DNA of 64,000 bases from Modestobacter sp. Leaf380 (GCF_001424485.1 NZ_LMQC01000012.1:85012-149011), one strand, 5' to 3'; shown: positions 43,140-53,874, numbered from the stretch's first letter. The notes: generated from the letters alone by a model not told the origin. Translations and numbers: made by a program.

Positions 43140-43994
43140 ATGACCAGCGCACGGGCCCGCCCCCGACCGGCCCGCAAGCGCCGCAGCACCGGCCGGATGG
43201 CCGGGCTGTGGGCCCCGCTGGTGGTCGTGCTCGTCGCCGTCGTCGGGTTGGCCTGGGACACCGACAGCCAGGGGGTCCCGGCCGTGTCCGGACGCTGCAC
43301 GATCGCCGACTCCGCACTCACCACGACCACCGAGGTCGCCGCCAACGCCGCCACCATCGCCGCCGTCGCCCGGTCCCGGGGCCTGCCCGAACGGGCCACC
43401 GTGATCGCCCTGGCCACCGCGCAGCAGGAGTCCCGGATCCGGAACCTGGCCTACGGCGACCGCGACTCCCTCGGGCTCTTCCAGCAGCGACCCTCGCAGG
43501 GCTGGGGCACCGAGGCCGAGGTGCAGGACCCGGTCTACTCGACCGGGGAGTTCCTCGACGGCCTGGTCGAGGTGGACGGCTGGGAGACCGGCCGGCTCAC
43601 CGAGGTGGCCCAGGCTGTCCAGCGCTCCGGCTTCCCCGAGGCCTACCAGCAGCACGAGGAGATGGCCCAGACGCTCGCCGCTGCCCTGCTGTCGACGTCC
43701 CCGGCGCGGTTGTCGTGCACCTTCAGCCCCCCTGACGCCGCCGGGCCGGTCGACGACCGCGCGGCTGCCGTCGCCGACGTCGTCGCCCGCGAGGCCGGGA
43801 CGCCGAGCGTGCAGCCCGGAGGTGTCGTCTCGGTCGGCGCGGCCGGCTGGCCGGAGGCGACCTGGGCGGTCGCGCACGCCGAGCGGCTGCAGCTCACCCA
43901 GGTCCGCATCGCCGACTGGACCTGGACGCCGGGAGACGGCTGGGCGCAGACCGGTGAGGACGCCGGCTCGCTGCTGCTGCAGCTCGCCGTCTGA
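43140..43994 (+). CDS. Membrane-anchored lysozyme/transglycosylase-like protein
   Basis: A 284-residue protein with a basic N-terminus and a transmembrane anchor (about 22-42, LWAPLVVVLVAVVGLAW). The extracellular domain holds ATAQQESRIRNLAYGDRDSLGLFQQRPSQGWG, where Glu and the SLGLFQQRPS block fit a goose-lysozyme/SLT-like fold. Related proteins are found next to NlpC/P60 genes, so a wall-remodelling role is likely but unproven. ATG 43140 has TACCCT (43127-43132) 7 nt upstream. Confidence 0.78.
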   Translation: MTSARARPRPARKRRSTGRMAGLWAPLVVVLVAVVGLAWDTDSQGVPAVSGRCTIADSALTTTTEVAANAATIAAVARSRGLPERATVIALATAQQESRIRNLAYGDRDSLGLFQQRPSQGWGTEAEVQDPVYSTGEFLDGLVEVDGWETGRLTEVAQAVQRSGFPEAYQQHEEMAQTLAAALLSTSPARLSCTFSPPDAAGPVDDRAAAVADVVAREAGTPSVQPGGVVSVGAAGWPEATWAVAHAERLQLTQVRIADWTWTPGDGWAQTGEDAGSLLLQLAV

Positions 43995-44000
43995 GACCGC

Positions 44001-45101
44001 TCAGGCGGTGAGGCGCTCCACCGCGGCGTCGATCCGCTCGTCGGTGGCGGTCAGTGCCATCCGGACGTGCCGCTCCCCCGCAGGGCCGTAGAACGCACCG
44101 GGCGCCACGACGATCCCGAGGCCGGCGAGCCGGTCGACGGTCGCCCAGCAGTCCTCGTCGCGGGTGACCCACAGGTACAGCCCGGCCTCGGAGTGGTCCA
44201 CCCGGTAGCCGGCCGCGGCCACGGCGGCGCGCAGCCGGTCGCGGCGGGTGCCGTAGCGGGACCGGGCCAGCTCGACGTGCGCGTCGTCGGCCAGCGCCGC
44301 GGCCATCGCGGCCTGCACGGGGGTGGGCACCAGCAGGCCCAGGTGCCGGCGGACCTCCCAGGCCCGCTGCACCAGGGCCGGATCGCCGGACAGCAGCCCC
44401 GCCCGGTAGCCCGCCGCGGTGGACTGCTTGGACAGCGAGTGCACGGCCAGCAGGCCCTCGTGGGAGTCCCCCGCGATCGCGGGGTGCAGCACCGAGCGCG
44501 GCTGCACGTCCCAGCCCAGCTCGACGTAGCACTCGTCGGCGACGACGGGCACGCCACGCTCGCGGCCCCAGGCCACCCAGGCGCGCAGCTGGTGGTCGGT
44601 GAGCACCCGGCCGTGCGGGTTGCCCGGGGAGTTCAGCCAGACCAGCACCGGGTCGGCGACGTCCTCGGGCGGGGTGTCGCTGCGCAGCACGTCCAGCCCG
44701 GCGACGACCGCGCCGACCTCGTAGGTCGGGTAGGCCACCTCGGGGATGACGACGGTGCCGCGGCCGGCCAGCCCGAGCAGCGTGGGCAGCAGCGCCACCA
44801 GCTCCTTGGAACCGACCGTCGGGACCACCGACGGCACGGCACCGAGCGGGTCGGCGAGGGTCACGCCCAGCCGGCGGGACAGCCACCCCGCAGCCGCCGT
44901 CCGGACGTCGGCCGTGCCCAGCGCGGTCGGGTAGCCCGACGCGTCACCGGCAGCGGCGAGGGCGTCCCCCAGCAGCGCGGGGGTGGGGTCGACCGGCGTC
45001 CCGATGGACAGGTCGACCGTCCCCCCGGGGTGCTCGGCCGCCCGCGCACGGGCCGGCCGGAGCGAGTCCCAGGGGAAGTCCGGCAGCGACCGGGCGGTCA
45101 C
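44001..45101 (-). CDS. dapC: Succinyldiaminopimelate transaminase (DapC type)
   Basis: A 366-residue fold-type I PLP aminotransferase: LVWLNSPGNPHGRVL, VVADECYVELGW and the PLP-binding lysine in SLSKQSTAAGYRAG, with FYGPAGERHVRMALT near the C-terminus. Coupled to the ferredoxin gene by a 4-nt overlap, exactly as for Rv1177-Rv1178 in mycobacteria. It supplies the step between DapD and DapE. Confidence 0.92.
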   Translation of the reverse strand: MTARSLPDFPWDSLRPARARAAEHPGGTVDLSIGTPVDPTPALLGDALAAAGDASGYPTALGTADVRTAAAGWLSRRLGVTLADPLGAVPSVVPTVGSKELVALLPTLLGLAGRGTVVIPEVAYPTYEVGAVVAGLDVLRSDTPPEDVADPVLVWLNSPGNPHGRVLTDHQLRAWVAWGRERGVPVVADECYVELGWDVQPRSVLHPAIAGDSHEGLLAVHSLSKQSTAAGYRAGLLSGDPALVQRAWEVRRHLGLLVPTPVQAAMAAALADDAHVELARSRYGTRRDRLRAAVAAAGYRVDHSEAGLYLWVTRDEDCWATVDRLAGLGIVVAPGAFYGPAGERHVRMALTATDERIDAAVERLTA

Positions 45102-45418
45102 TCCCCCTGTGGCGGCAGGGCCGCCACGAGCGGGTGGTCCTTGGCGATCTTGCCGGTCTTGGCCGCACCGCCGGGGCTGCCCAGGTCGGAGAAGAACTCC
45201 ACGTTGGCGTTGTAGAAGTCCTTCCACTTGTCCGGGACGTCGTCCTCGTAGTAGATGGCCTCGACCGGGCAGACCGGCTCGCACGCACCGCAGTCGACGC
45301 ACTCGTCGGGGTGGATGTAGAGCATCCGGTCGCCCTCGTAGATGCAGTCCACCGGACACTCGTCGATGCACGCCTTGTCGAGGACGTCGACGCAGGCCTG
45401 GGTGATGACGTAGGTCAC
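45098..45418 (-). CDS. fdxA: 7Fe ferredoxin (FdxA/FdxC)
   Basis: A 106-residue ferredoxin with one [3Fe-4S] and one [4Fe-4S] site: CVDVLDKACIDECPVDC and CVDCGACEPVCPVEAI. It carries electrons in the cytoplasm, and the ferredoxin sulfite reductase at 56.4 kb could be a partner. GTG 45418 has GGAGGAA 5 nt upstream. Confidence 0.95.
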   Translation of the reverse strand: MTYVITQACVDVLDKACIDECPVDCIYEGDRMLYIHPDECVDCGACEPVCPVEAIYYEDDVPDKWKDFYNANVEFFSDLGSPGGAAKTGKIAKDHPLVAALPPQGE

Positions 45419-45553
45419 GGGTGTTCCTCCGGGGGTACGACCAGAGAGTTCTAGGGTCGGGACCAGTATGGCGCGGTCCGGCGCGGCGCGGAGGTCAGGG
45501 TCGCCTCACCCCGCCCCGTCGGGGGCAGCCCGGCGCGGGCAGGAGGAGGACCG

Positions 45554-46330
45554 GTGGGACAACGACGCAGTCCGCTCGACGTCGTCGAGCTGGAACACCT
45601 GGCCGCACGGGGTTGGCGCGGCACCGAGACCGAGGCGCTGGGCGGGTGGTTGCTGCGCGCCGGCGGCGGCGGCTTCACCCGCCGGGCACACTCCGCGCTG
45701 GCCACCGGTGACCCCGGCCTCCCGCTCACCGACGCCGTCGCCGTCGTCACCGACTGGTACGCCCGGCGTGCTCTCCCCGCCGTCGTCGCACTGCCCGGTC
45801 GGCAGGCCCGCCCCGCCGACGCGGCGCTGGCGGCCGCCGGCTGGGGCCCGCCGGAGGCCGAGACCGTCGTGCTGACCGTCCCGCTGGAGGACGAGGAGCC
45901 CGGGCCCGGGGTCCCGGTGTCGTCGGCCCCCCGGCCCGACGACGCCTGGCTGGCGGCCGCCCGCCGGGCCGGTGAGCCGTTGCCCGCCGACGCCGAAGCG
46001 GTGTTGACCCACGCCGACCGGCTGGCCTTCGCCTCGGTCCGGGACGACGAGGGCACGGTCGTCGGGGTGGCCCGTGGGGTGCTCGTCGAGGACTGGCTCG
46101 GCATCGCCACCGTCGGCGTGGACCCCGCCGCCCGCCGCGGCGGCCTGGCCACCGCGCTCACCCGGGCGCTGCAGTCCTGGGCGGTCGACGAGGGCGCCCG
46201 GTGGTGCCACCTGCAGGTGCTGGCCGACAACGCACCGGCCCGGGCGCTCTACCGCCGGCTGGGCTTCATCGAGCACCACCGCTACCACTACCGGCAGGCA
46301 CCGGCGCCGGTCGCGGGACCGGTCGGCTGA
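45554..46330 (+). CDS. GNAT-family acetyltransferase
   Basis: A 258-residue GNAT protein. The acetyl-CoA motif is VGVDPAARRGGLATALT (R/Q-x-x-G-x-G/A type), and the C-terminal [20 protein letters not shown] is typical. GTG 45554 has AGGAGGAGG directly upstream. Its 3' end overlaps that of the convergent membrane gene by 65 bp. N-terminal half not recognised, so a two-domain layout like MshD is possible; substrate unknown. Confidence 0.85.
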   Translation: MGQRRSPLDVVELEHLAARGWRGTETEALGGWLLRAGGGGFTRRAHSALATGDPGLPLTDAVAVVTDWYARRALPAVVALPGRQARPADAALAAAGWGPPEAETVVLTVPLEDEEPGPGVPVSSAPRPDDAWLAAARRAGEPLPADAEAVLTHADRLAFASVRDDEGTVVGVARGVLVEDWLGIATVGVDPAARRGGLATALTRALQSWAVDEGARWCHLQVLADNAPARALYRRLGFIEHHRYHYRQAPAPVAGPVG

Positions 46331-46688
46331 GCACCCGCCCGACCGAGAACGACCCGGCCAGCACCCCGACCAGCAGGAAGCCCAGCCCCACCAGCTGGGC
46401 GGCCGTGGTCTGACCGGTGATCAGCAGGTCCCCCTCGGGCCGCCGCACCGAGGCACCGATCGCCACCACCACCCAGACCAGCACCGGCAGCAGCGCCACC
46501 ACCCGGGACCCCGAGTGCCGGTGCACCCAGGCCGGCAGCAGCAGGTTGCCGACCGCTGCCACCAGCAGCGAGAGCGGGACCGGCACCGGCCCCACCCGCA
46601 GCGGCAGCCAGAACACCTCGACCGCCGCCAGCCAGGCGGCGGCCAGGACCGCGAGGACCGCCCAGCCCACCAGCCGCAGTGCGCTCAC
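46266..46688 (-). CDS. Hypothetical membrane protein (Rv1171-like position)
   Basis: A 140-residue protein with four hydrophobic helices and a Pro/Arg-rich tail. It starts on GTG 46688 overlapping the mshB stop by 4 nt. A small membrane protein beside mshB is also found in mycobacteria (Rv1171, from memory). Function unknown. Confidence 0.78.
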   Translation of the reverse strand: MSALRLVGWAVLAVLAAAWLAAVEVFWLPLRVGPVPVPLSLLVAAVGNLLLPAWVHRHSGSRVVALLPVLVWVVVAIGASVRRPEGDLLITGQTTAAQLVGLGFLLVGVLAGSFSVGRVLSRPVPRPAPVPAGSGSGGAR

Positions 46689-47575
46689 AGGCCGGCGAAC
46701 AGGTCGGTCTCCCAGCCGTGCTCCCCCTGCCCGGGGCCGCGCTCGCCGCGGACGAGCTGGTAGTACTCGGTCACCAGCACCTCCTGGCCCAGGTTGTTGC
46801 TCAGCGCGTAGAAGTCACCGTCCAGCGTGAGCTGGGTGGCGTGTGCGCGCATGGCCGCGGTCTTCTGCGCCCGGTACGCCGCGCCGTCCAGCTCGCAGGT
46901 CACGTCGGCGTCCTCGGCGGCGAAGGGGATCTCCCGGGCGTCGGTGACGCCGTCGTAGTCCGCGTCGGCGGCGGCGAGGGCGTCCATGCCGCGCTGCAGC
47001 ACCGACACCGGGACGACGGTCCAGTACACCTTCGCGACGGCGTGCGGCGTCCCCAGGTCGGGGCGGTAGCCGGGGTCGGCGGCCGCGTCGACGGCGGCCA
47101 TCGCGACCCGGTGGGCCTGCACGTGGTCGGGGTGGCCGTAGCCACCGTGCTCGTCGTAGCCGACGACGACCTGCGGGCGCACCTCGCGCAGCACGGCGAC
47201 CGCGGCGGCGGTGGCCTCGTCGGGATCGGCGTTCCAGAAAGCCCGCGGGTGGTCGTTGGCGGGGGTGCCGACCATGCCGGAGTCCCGCCACCGGCCGGTG
47301 CCGCCGAGGAACCGGTGGTCGGTCACGCCCAGGGCCGCCATGGCCGCGGCCAGCTCGCCGATCCGGTACCCGCCCAGCTGGTCGGCCTGGTCGGCGGCCA
47401 GCCCGGCGAGCTCGGGCACCAGCACCTCGCCCTCCTCCCCCAGCGTGCAGGTGAGCAGGGTGACGTGCGCTCCCTCGGCGACGTAGCGGGCCATCGTGGC
47501 GCCGTTGTTGATGGCCTCGTCGTCGGGGTGGGCGTGCACCAGCAGCAGGCTGCGGTCGGCGGGGTCCAGGGTCAC
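46685..47575 (-). CDS. mshB: N-acetyl-GlcN-Ins deacetylase MshB
   Basis: A 296-residue zinc deacetylase of mycothiol synthesis, producing GlcN-Ins. The zinc site AHPDDE is at 15-20 and the second half HPDH is near 154-157; [11 protein letters not shown] precedes it. GTG 47575 has GATCAT 6 nt upstream (minus strand, 47582-47587). This gene is a strong marker for an actinomycete. Confidence 0.94.
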   Translation of the reverse strand: MTLDPADRSLLLVHAHPDDEAINNGATMARYVAEGAHVTLLTCTLGEEGEVLVPELAGLAADQADQLGGYRIGELAAAMAALGVTDHRFLGGTGRWRDSGMVGTPANDHPRAFWNADPDEATAAAVAVLREVRPQVVVGYDEHGGYGHPDHVQAHRVAMAAVDAAADPGYRPDLGTPHAVAKVYWTVVPVSVLQRGMDALAAADADYDGVTDAREIPFAAEDADVTCELDGAAYRAQKTAAMRAHATQLTLDGDFYALSNNLGQEVLVTEYYQLVRGERGPGQGEHGWETDLFAGL

Positions 47576-47597
47576 GACCCCATGATCCCCGACCGGC

Positions 47598-48626
47598 TCA
47601 CAGGACCTTGGCGACCTCGGCGTAGTGGCAGGCGCTCTGGTGGCCGACCCCGCGGTCCTCCAGCAGCGGCTCCACCGTCATGCACTTCTCCCGGCGGGTG
47701 TCGTCGAGCTCGTTGGCGAACTTCTGGCACCGGGTGCGGAACCGGCAGCCCGAGGGCGGGTTGGCCGGGCTGGGCACGTCGCCGGTGATGATGATCCGCT
47801 GCCGGCTGCGCTCGAGCCGCGGGTCGGGCAGCGGGATCGCCGACAGCAGGGCCTGGGTGTAGGGGTGGGTGGGCCGCTCGAAGAGGTCGTCCCGGTCGGC
47901 CACCTCGATGATCTTGCCCAGGTACATGACGGCGACCCGGTCGGAGATGTGCCGGACCACCGACAGGTCGTGGGCGATGAACAGGTAGGACAGGCCCAGC
48001 CGGTCCTTGAGGTCCTCGAGCAGGTTGATCACGCCGGCCTGGATCGAGACGTCCAGCGCGGACACCGGCTCGTCGAGCACCAGCACCTTGGGCTCCAGGG
48101 CCAGCGCGCGGGCGATGCCGATGCGCTGACGCTGCCCACCGGAGAACTCGGCCGGGTAGCGGTTGGTGTGCTCGGGGTTGAGCCCGACGGTCTCCACGAG
48201 GGACCGGACGCGCTCGCGGAGCTCGTCCTCGTCCTTGGTCAGCCCGTGGATGATCAGCGGCTCGGCGACGATGTCGAAGACCGGCAGCCGCGGGTTGAGC
48301 GAGGCGTAGGGGTCCTGGAAGACGATCTGGATGTCCCGGCGCAGCGGACGCATCGCCTTGCGGTCCAGGCCGACGATCTCCCGGCCCTGGAAGACCACGG
48401 AGCCCGCGGTGGCCGGCTGCAGGTTGAGGATCGCCCGGCCGGTCGTGGACTTGCCGCAGCCGGACTCCCCGACCAGCCCCAGGACCTCGCCCGGGTAGAG
48501 GTCCAGGTCCAGCCCGTCGACGGCCCGGACGGCCCCCACGGTGCGCTTGAGCAGCCCCCCGCCCTTGATCGGGAAGTGCTTCTCCAGCCCGCGCACGGAC
48601 AGGATGGGCTCACGGGTGGCGGTCAT
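47598..48626 (-). CDS. Oligopeptide/dipeptide ABC transporter ATPase (OppF/DppF type)
   Basis: A 342-residue ABC ATPase: Walker [10 protein letters not shown], signature [15 protein letters not shown], Walker [14 protein letters not shown]-loop FIAHDLS, then the oligopeptide-transporter C-terminal extension with C-x-F-R-x-R-C (CRFRTRC), a family Fe-S-like cysteine cluster. Last gene of the operon; ATG 48626 overlaps the OppD-type stop by 4 nt. Confidence 0.93.
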   Translation of the reverse strand: MTATREPILSVRGLEKHFPIKGGGLLKRTVGAVRAVDGLDLDLYPGEVLGLVGESGCGKSTTGRAILNLQPATAGSVVFQGREIVGLDRKAMRPLRRDIQIVFQDPYASLNPRLPVFDIVAEPLIIHGLTKDEDELRERVRSLVETVGLNPEHTNRYPAEFSGGQRQRIGIARALALEPKVLVLDEPVSALDVSIQAGVINLLEDLKDRLGLSYLFIAHDLSVVRHISDRVAVMYLGKIIEVADRDDLFERPTHPYTQALLSAIPLPDPRLERSRQRIIITGDVPSPANPPSGCRFRTRCQKFANELDDTRREKCMTVEPLLEDRGVGHQSACHYAEVAKVL

Positions 48627-49825
48627 CGACGGTCTCCGTCCTGGGGCACGGCAGGGGTCTGGCTCTGGTCCGCGACCTCGGCCGAGTGGTCGGCGGGCAC
48701 CTCGCTGCCGAGCACCGCGTCGTCCGCGGCCTCGTCGAAGATGCGGGCGGCCTCGCCGTGGGCGCGGGCCACCTCCTCGGTGCGGATGCAGGCCGCGGTG
48801 TGCCCGCCGCCGACGTCGAAGCGCTCGGGCTCGGCGACGTCGCACTCGGCGACGTGCAGCGGGCACCGCGGGGCGAACGGGCACCCCGGCGGCATGTTGA
48901 CCACCGAGGGCGGGGACCCCTTGATCGGGGTGAGGCGCTGCTTGGTGGAGGCGTCCAGGCGGGGCAGCGAGCCGAGCAGGCCCAGCGTGTAGGGCATCCG
49001 CGGCTCGTAGTAGATGTCCTCGACCGAGCCGACCTCGACCGGGCGGCCGGCGTACATGACCAGCACGCGGTCGGCGATGCCGGCGACGACGCCGAGGTCG
49101 TGGGTGATGAGGACCATGGCGGCACCGGTCTCGGTCAGCGCCGTCTGCAGCACCTCGAGGATCTGGGCCTGCACGGTGACGTCGAGGGCCGTCGTCGGCT
49201 CGTCGGCGATGATCACGTCGGGCTGGTTGGCCATCGCGATGGCGATGACGACGCGCTGGCGCATGCCGCCGGAGAACTCGTGCGGGTAGGACCGCACCCG
49301 CTCCCGGGCGTTGGGGATGCCGACGAGCTCGAGCAGGTCACCGGCCCGGGCCTGGGCGGCCTTGGAGGACAGGCCCTTGTCGTGCGAGCGCAGCGTCTCC
49401 TCGATCTGGAAGCCCACCCGGTAGACGGGGTCCAGCGAGGTCATCGGGTCCTGGAAGATCATCGACACGCCCTTGCCGCGGACCCGCGACATGGTGCGGT
49501 CGCTCTGCCCGAGCAGCTCCTGGCCGCGGTACTTGACCGAGCCGGTCACCCGGGCGGAGCCGGGCAGCAGGCCCATGACGGCCAGCGAGGTGACCGACTT
49601 GCCCGAACCGGACTCCCCCACGATGCCCAGCACCTCACCGGAGCGCAGCGAGTAGTCCACGCCGCGGACGGCGTGCACCAGCCCGTCCTCGGTGGGGAAC
49701 CGGACGTTGAGGTCGGAGACGGTCAGCAGCGGGGCCGAGGCGTCGAAGCCGGGCAGGCTGGTGGCGCGGGTGCCGCCCTGGGACAGCCCTCCGCTGGAGG
49801 TCGAGGACGAGACTGCAGTGGACAA
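48623..49825 (-). CDS. Oligopeptide/dipeptide ABC transporter ATPase (OppD/DppD type)
   Basis: A 400-residue ABC ATPase with Walker [10 protein letters not shown], signature [15 protein letters not shown], Walker [13 protein letters not shown] and the Cys-rich tail [14 protein letters not shown]. It has a Ser/Gly-rich N-terminal tail and a long acidic C-terminus. The TTG at 49825 is taken as start because GGGAGG lies 7 nt upstream and no ATG/GTG precedes the core; it follows the permease stop by 11 bp. Confidence 0.92.
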   Translation of the reverse strand: MSTAVSSSTSSGGLSQGGTRATSLPGFDASAPLLTVSDLNVRFPTEDGLVHAVRGVDYSLRSGEVLGIVGESGSGKSVTSLAVMGLLPGSARVTGSVKYRGQELLGQSDRTMSRVRGKGVSMIFQDPMTSLDPVYRVGFQIEETLRSHDKGLSSKAAQARAGDLLELVGIPNARERVRSYPHEFSGGMRQRVVIAIAMANQPDVIIADEPTTALDVTVQAQILEVLQTALTETGAAMVLITHDLGVVAGIADRVLVMYAGRPVEVGSVEDIYYEPRMPYTLGLLGSLPRLDASTKQRLTPIKGSPPSVVNMPPGCPFAPRCPLHVAECDVAEPERFDVGGGHTAACIRTEEVARAHGEAARIFDEAADDAVLGSEVPADHSAEVADQSQTPAVPQDGDRR

Positions 49826-49836
49826 CGTGTCCTCCC

Positions 49837-50793
49837 TCAGGACCGCACGCGGCGGTTGCTCGGGTCGAAGGCGTCCCGGATCCCGTCGCCGATCAGGTTG
49901 ATCGACAGCACGATGACCAGCAGGGTCACGCCCGGGAAGTAGAAGAGCCAGGGCCGGGTGGTGGTGGCCTGGACCCCGTCGGAGACCAGGCGGCCCAGCG
50001 AGGTCTGGTTGGCCCCGTTGACGCCGAACCCCAGGTAGGTCAGCGACGCCTCCAGGATGATCGCGGTGGCCGCGGCCAGCGTCGTCCAGACGATCAGGGA
50101 CCCCAGCGCGTTCGGGATCAGGTGCTTGAAGATGATCCGGCTGTTGGAGGCGCCCAGGGCGTGCGCCGCCTCGACGTACTCCTTCTCGCGCAACGAGAGG
50201 AACTGGCTGCGCACGATGCGGGCCAGGTCCAGCCAGCCGAACAGACCCAGGATGATGCCGACGCCCAGCGGCGTCCGGCTGGAGGGGAAGTTGCTGGCGA
50301 CGACGATGAGGACGACCAGCAGCGGCACGGTGAGGATGAGGTCGACCAGGCGCATCAGCACGCTGTCGACCCACCGGCCGAAGTAGCCGGCGAGGGCGCC
50401 GACGAGCAGGCCCAGCGGCAGGGCGATGACGACGAAGAGCAGCACGATGAACAGCGAGCGCTGCACGCCCTGCATCATCCCGGCCAGCAGGTCGCGCCCG
50501 ATGGCGTCGCTGCCCAACGGGTAGCCCTGGACCCCGGGCGCCACCGACTGGGCGTTGCGGTCCTGGGTGGCGTAGTCGGTGCCGTAGAGCAGCGGGCCGA
50601 GGAAGCCGAAGGCCAGCAGCAGGACGAAGACGACCAGTCCGGTCATCCCCACCTTGTTGCGGGTGAAGCGGCGGACGATCTGCTGGCGCTGGCTGCGGGC
50701 CTGGACGGTGAACTCGCGCTCGACCCCGCCGCCGGAGGGCGATCCGGGCTCGGCCGGGAGGGCCGCCTCGGCGGCGGCCTGGGTGGTGGCCAT
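49837..50793 (-). CDS. Oligopeptide/dipeptide ABC transporter permease (OppC/DppC type)
   Basis: A 318-residue permease. About 60 N-terminal cytoplasmic residues precede six transmembrane helices. The EAA loop is [26 protein letters not shown], and the OppC-type [15 protein letters not shown] is present. ATG 50793 with GAGGAG about 8 nt upstream. Confidence 0.93.
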   Translation of the reverse strand: MATTQAAAEAALPAEPGSPSGGGVEREFTVQARSQRQQIVRRFTRNKVGMTGLVVFVLLLAFGFLGPLLYGTDYATQDRNAQSVAPGVQGYPLGSDAIGRDLLAGMMQGVQRSLFIVLLFVVIALPLGLLVGALAGYFGRWVDSVLMRLVDLILTVPLLVVLIVVASNFPSSRTPLGVGIILGLFGWLDLARIVRSQFLSLREKEYVEAAHALGASNSRIIFKHLIPNALGSLIVWTTLAAATAIILEASLTYLGFGVNGANQTSLGRLVSDGVQATTTRPWLFYFPGVTLLVIVLSINLIGDGIRDAFDPSNRRVRS

Positions 50794-50813
50794 GGGAGCT
50801 TCTCCTCTGCCGG

Positions 50814-51803
50814 TCAGGCGAGTCGGATGCGCGGGTCGAGGACCGCGTAGAGGACGTCGGCGACGAGGTTGAACACCACGACGAACACGGCGCTGATGAG
50901 CAGCCAGCCGAGCACGACGTTGATGTCGTTCTGACCGATGCCGTTCTGCAGCAGGTACTCGCCCATGCCGTGCCAGACGAAGACCTGCTCGGTGATGACG
51001 GCGCCGCCGAAGAGCGTGCCGATGCCCAGCGCGACGACCGTGGTGAGCGGGATCAGCGCGTTGCGCAGGCCGTGCTTCATGACGGTGCGGCGGTAGGTGA
51101 GGCCCTTGGCGCGGGCCAGGCGCATGTAGTCCGAGCCGAGCACGTCGAGCATCGCCGAGCGCTGGAACCGGCTCCACGCGGCGAAGGACAGCAGCGCGAG
51201 GCTGACGGTGGGCAGCACCAGGTGGCCGATGCGGTCCGACCAGAGCTCCCAACCGCTGGCGTACAGCGAGAGTCCCGGCGTCTCCTCGCCGATCGTGTAG
51301 AGCACCTGCCGTCCGAAGAGGTCGTTCACACCCCCGGCGACGAACTCCTTGAGGATCGCGGCGAACCAGAACGTCGGCAGCGCGATCAGCACGTAGGCCA
51401 GGAAGGTGAAGGCGTAGTCCGAGGGCTTGTACTGCCGGACGGCGCCGATCACACCGACCAGGACCGCCAGCACGACGGCGATGACGATGGCCAGCACGAT
51501 CATCCGGCCGGTGATGAGCAGCCGGCCGGGCAGCTGGTCGGCGACGGCGGTGCCACCGATCGTGTCCCCGAAGTCACCGCGGACGACCCCGGTGAGCCAG
51601 TCCCAGTAACGGATGAAGAACGGGTCGTTGAGACCCAGCTGCTCGCGCACGCCGTCGAGGAACTCCGGTGTCGGCGCAGGACGCAGCTGCCGGTACCGGG
51701 ACAGCGGGTCGAAGCTCGCCGCGCAGAGGGCGAAGACCAGGAACGAGCTGGCGAGCAACACGAGGACGGACGCCAGGATCCGTCGGATCGTGAAGAAGAA
51801 CAT
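50814..51803 (-). CDS. Oligopeptide/dipeptide ABC transporter permease (OppB/DppB type)
   Basis: A 329-residue permease with six helices, an N-terminal [14 protein letters not shown] segment, the periplasmic/extracellular loop [13 protein letters not shown] and EAA loop [25 protein letters not shown]. Second gene of the operon after the binding protein, separated from it by a strong hairpin. Confidence 0.93.
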   Translation of the reverse strand: MFFFTIRRILASVLVLLASSFLVFALCAASFDPLSRYRQLRPAPTPEFLDGVREQLGLNDPFFIRYWDWLTGVVRGDFGDTIGGTAVADQLPGRLLITGRMIVLAIVIAVVLAVLVGVIGAVRQYKPSDYAFTFLAYVLIALPTFWFAAILKEFVAGGVNDLFGRQVLYTIGEETPGLSLYASGWELWSDRIGHLVLPTVSLALLSFAAWSRFQRSAMLDVLGSDYMRLARAKGLTYRRTVMKHGLRNALIPLTTVVALGIGTLFGGAVITEQVFVWHGMGEYLLQNGIGQNDINVVLGWLLISAVFVVVFNLVADVLYAVLDPRIRLA

Positions 51804-51892
51804 GCGGGGACCTTACGCCGAGAGCGGAAGTCGTCCTGTCGGAGCGACCAGTCCAGCGGGGTGGTGAGGAGGCAGGTCGAGCCCGGGCGCAG

Positions 51893-51926
51893 CACGGCCC
51901 CCGGGGGTGAGCCCCCGGGGGCCGTG
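51893..51926 (-). terminator. Hairpin between binding-protein gene and permease genes
   Basis: A perfect 15-bp G/C stem (51893-51907 with 51912-51926) and a 4-nt loop. It lies between the minus-strand binding-protein gene (ends 51984) and the OppB-type gene (starts 51803). It probably terminates most transcripts or protects the binding-protein mRNA, giving an excess of binding protein over membrane parts. Confidence 0.82.
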
Positions 51927-51983
51927 ACTGCGGTTCGGTGTGGTGCGGTGAGGGCCCTGGACCGAGGTCAGCGGGCCCTCAGG

Positions 51984-53708
51984 TCACTGGCTGACGGCCC
52001 AGGTCTCGGAGTTCCAGAGCGGCCCGGTCTGCGAGGAGTTGTCCTCGACGCCGGTGATGGTGCTCTGGTAGGCGATGACGGTGGGCTTCTGGAACAGCGG
52101 CAGCGTGGCCATCTGGGCCCACAGCGCCGTGTCCACCTGGTTGGCCAGGTCGGCGGCCGCGTCCGGGTCGGGCTCGGAGACCATCTGGCTCAGCAGGTCG
52201 TCGATCTCCGGGGTGCCGATCCGGGAGTAGTTCTGGCCCAGGCCGTTCTCCGGGGAGTAGTAGATCGACTGGTTCGAGGAGACGAACGGCGTCGACACCC
52301 AGGCGAAGAGCGCGGCCTGGAAGCCACCGGCCTCGAGCGAGGTCGGCTTGTCCGCACCGGCGAAGATGTCCGGGTTGGCGTTGAACGTGGCCTCGATGCC
52401 GGCCTCGGCCAGCTGCGGGATCATGACCTCGATGGTGGTCTGACGCAGCGGGTTGTTGGCGGTGGTGTCGATCTGGATGGCCAGTCGCTGGCCGCCCTTG
52501 GCGTAGATGCCGTCGGACCCGGCGACCCAGCCGTCGCCCTCGAGCAGCGCGCGGGCCTGGTCGACGTTCTGCTCCTTGTACTCCTCAGGGGCGTTGTCGA
52601 CGTACTCGGGCTGGTTGTTGACGTACAGGCGGTTGTCCAGGACCTGGGCGTCGGAGGAGAACTGGCCGACGGTCTGGTCGACGATCTCCTGCCGGTCCAG
52701 CGCCATCGCGAACGCCTGGCGCACCGGCAGCGAGCTCAGCAGCGGGTCCGAGGTGTTGAAGTCCACGTGCTCGAAGGACAGACCGAAGGTGATCTGGTTC
52801 TCCACGTTGGGGGCCAGGCCGTCGAGCTGGTCGATCAGGTCGAGCTGCGGCTGGGGGTAGACGACCCCGAGCTCACCGTTGGACAGGCCCTGGACGGTCG
52901 TCGTCGGGTCGTTGCCGATGTTCTGGATGATCAGCTGCGCCAGCTCGGCCGGCTCGCCCCACCACTCGGGGTTCGGCGTCAGCACCACGATCTGGCTGCC
53001 GACGTCGATGTTCTCGCGCTTGACCTGGAAGGGCCCCGCGGAGATGTCGTCGATGACGCCCTCGGCGATCGGGAAGCCGTTGGTGATGGTGTCGCAGAGG
53101 GCCGTCGGGTCCTCGCTGTCCATCAGGTGGGCCGGCAGGAAGGTGCTGAACAGCGACTGCCAGTCCGAGTACGGCTCGGCGTAGGTCACGGTGACGGTCT
53201 TGTTGTCGTCCCCGCTGCCCTCGACCGAGGCGATGTTCGCGTAGCCGTTCGTGGACAGCACCGAGGCGCAGCCACCGTCGGCCGGGTCCGCGCTGCGGTT
53301 GGCCTTCCAGGTGAAGGCGAAGTCGTCGGCGGTGATCGGGGTGCCGTCGCTCCACACCGCGTCGGGGTTGATCTCGTAGGTGTTGACCTGGGAGCCCGAG
53401 CCGGAGTCCAGCGTGGGCTCGGAGGCCAGGACGTTCTCGTCCCAGGCCACGGAGAAGTCCGCCGCGACGTTGTACGCGCTGGGCAGCACCCGCCCGATGA
53501 TGGTCTGGGTGGCAGTGCTGTTACCGGCGGCGATGAACGGGTAGATGTTCTCCGGGAAGGCGGTGGGCTCTCCGAAGACGACGCGCCCGGTCCCGGTCTC
53601 GCCGTCACCCCCACCACTGCTGCTGCTGCCGCCGCCACACGCGGTCAAGGCCATCGCGCCGGCGACGCCGGTCGCGATGAGCATCGCGCTGCGCTTGCTC
53701 AACTTCAC
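51984..53708 (-). CDS. Oligopeptide/dipeptide-binding lipoprotein (SBP family 5)
   Basis: A 574-residue extracellular binding protein. The signal peptide ends in the lipobox LTAC with lipid-modified Cys24, then a Ser/Gly linker. SBP_bac_5 features include WSDGTPITADDFAFTW, PLLSSLPVRQAFAMALDRQEIVD and a C-terminal IGTPEIDDLL. It binds oligopeptides or related solutes for the permease encoded downstream. GTG 53708 has GGGAGG 9-10 nt upstream and is preceded by a long leader. Confidence 0.93.
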   Translation of the reverse strand: MKLSKRSAMLIATGVAGAMALTACGGGSSSSGGGDGETGTGRVVFGEPTAFPENIYPFIAAGNSTATQTIIGRVLPSAYNVAADFSVAWDENVLASEPTLDSGSGSQVNTYEINPDAVWSDGTPITADDFAFTWKANRSADPADGGCASVLSTNGYANIASVEGSGDDNKTVTVTYAEPYSDWQSLFSTFLPAHLMDSEDPTALCDTITNGFPIAEGVIDDISAGPFQVKRENIDVGSQIVVLTPNPEWWGEPAELAQLIIQNIGNDPTTTVQGLSNGELGVVYPQPQLDLIDQLDGLAPNVENQITFGLSFEHVDFNTSDPLLSSLPVRQAFAMALDRQEIVDQTVGQFSSDAQVLDNRLYVNNQPEYVDNAPEEYKEQNVDQARALLEGDGWVAGSDGIYAKGGQRLAIQIDTTANNPLRQTTIEVMIPQLAEAGIEATFNANPDIFAGADKPTSLEAGGFQAALFAWVSTPFVSSNQSIYYSPENGLGQNYSRIGTPEIDDLLSQMVSEPDPDAAADLANQVDTALWAQMATLPLFQKPTVIAYQSTITGVEDNSSQTGPLWNSETWAVSQ

Positions 53709-53845
53709 GTTGTATTGCCTCCCTCGACCCGCACCTGCGGGGGGACTGACCTGGTCTGCCGCCCTGGGCGCGAGCGACCGGGCGGGCTGGGTACGAGCTC
53801 CGGCGAGCCTGGCAGACCGCTGGCCGGCCGGGCTCGTCCCGCTGG

Positions 53846-53874
53846 ACCTTAGGCACCCCCCTGGGGACCGTCCA
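53846..53874 (-). promoter_or_regulatory. Predicted promoter of the binding-protein gene
   Basis: On the minus strand TGGACG (53869-53874) and TAAGGT (53846-53851) are spaced by 17 bp. This gives a leader of about 130 nt before the GTG at 53708. Confidence 0.5.
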
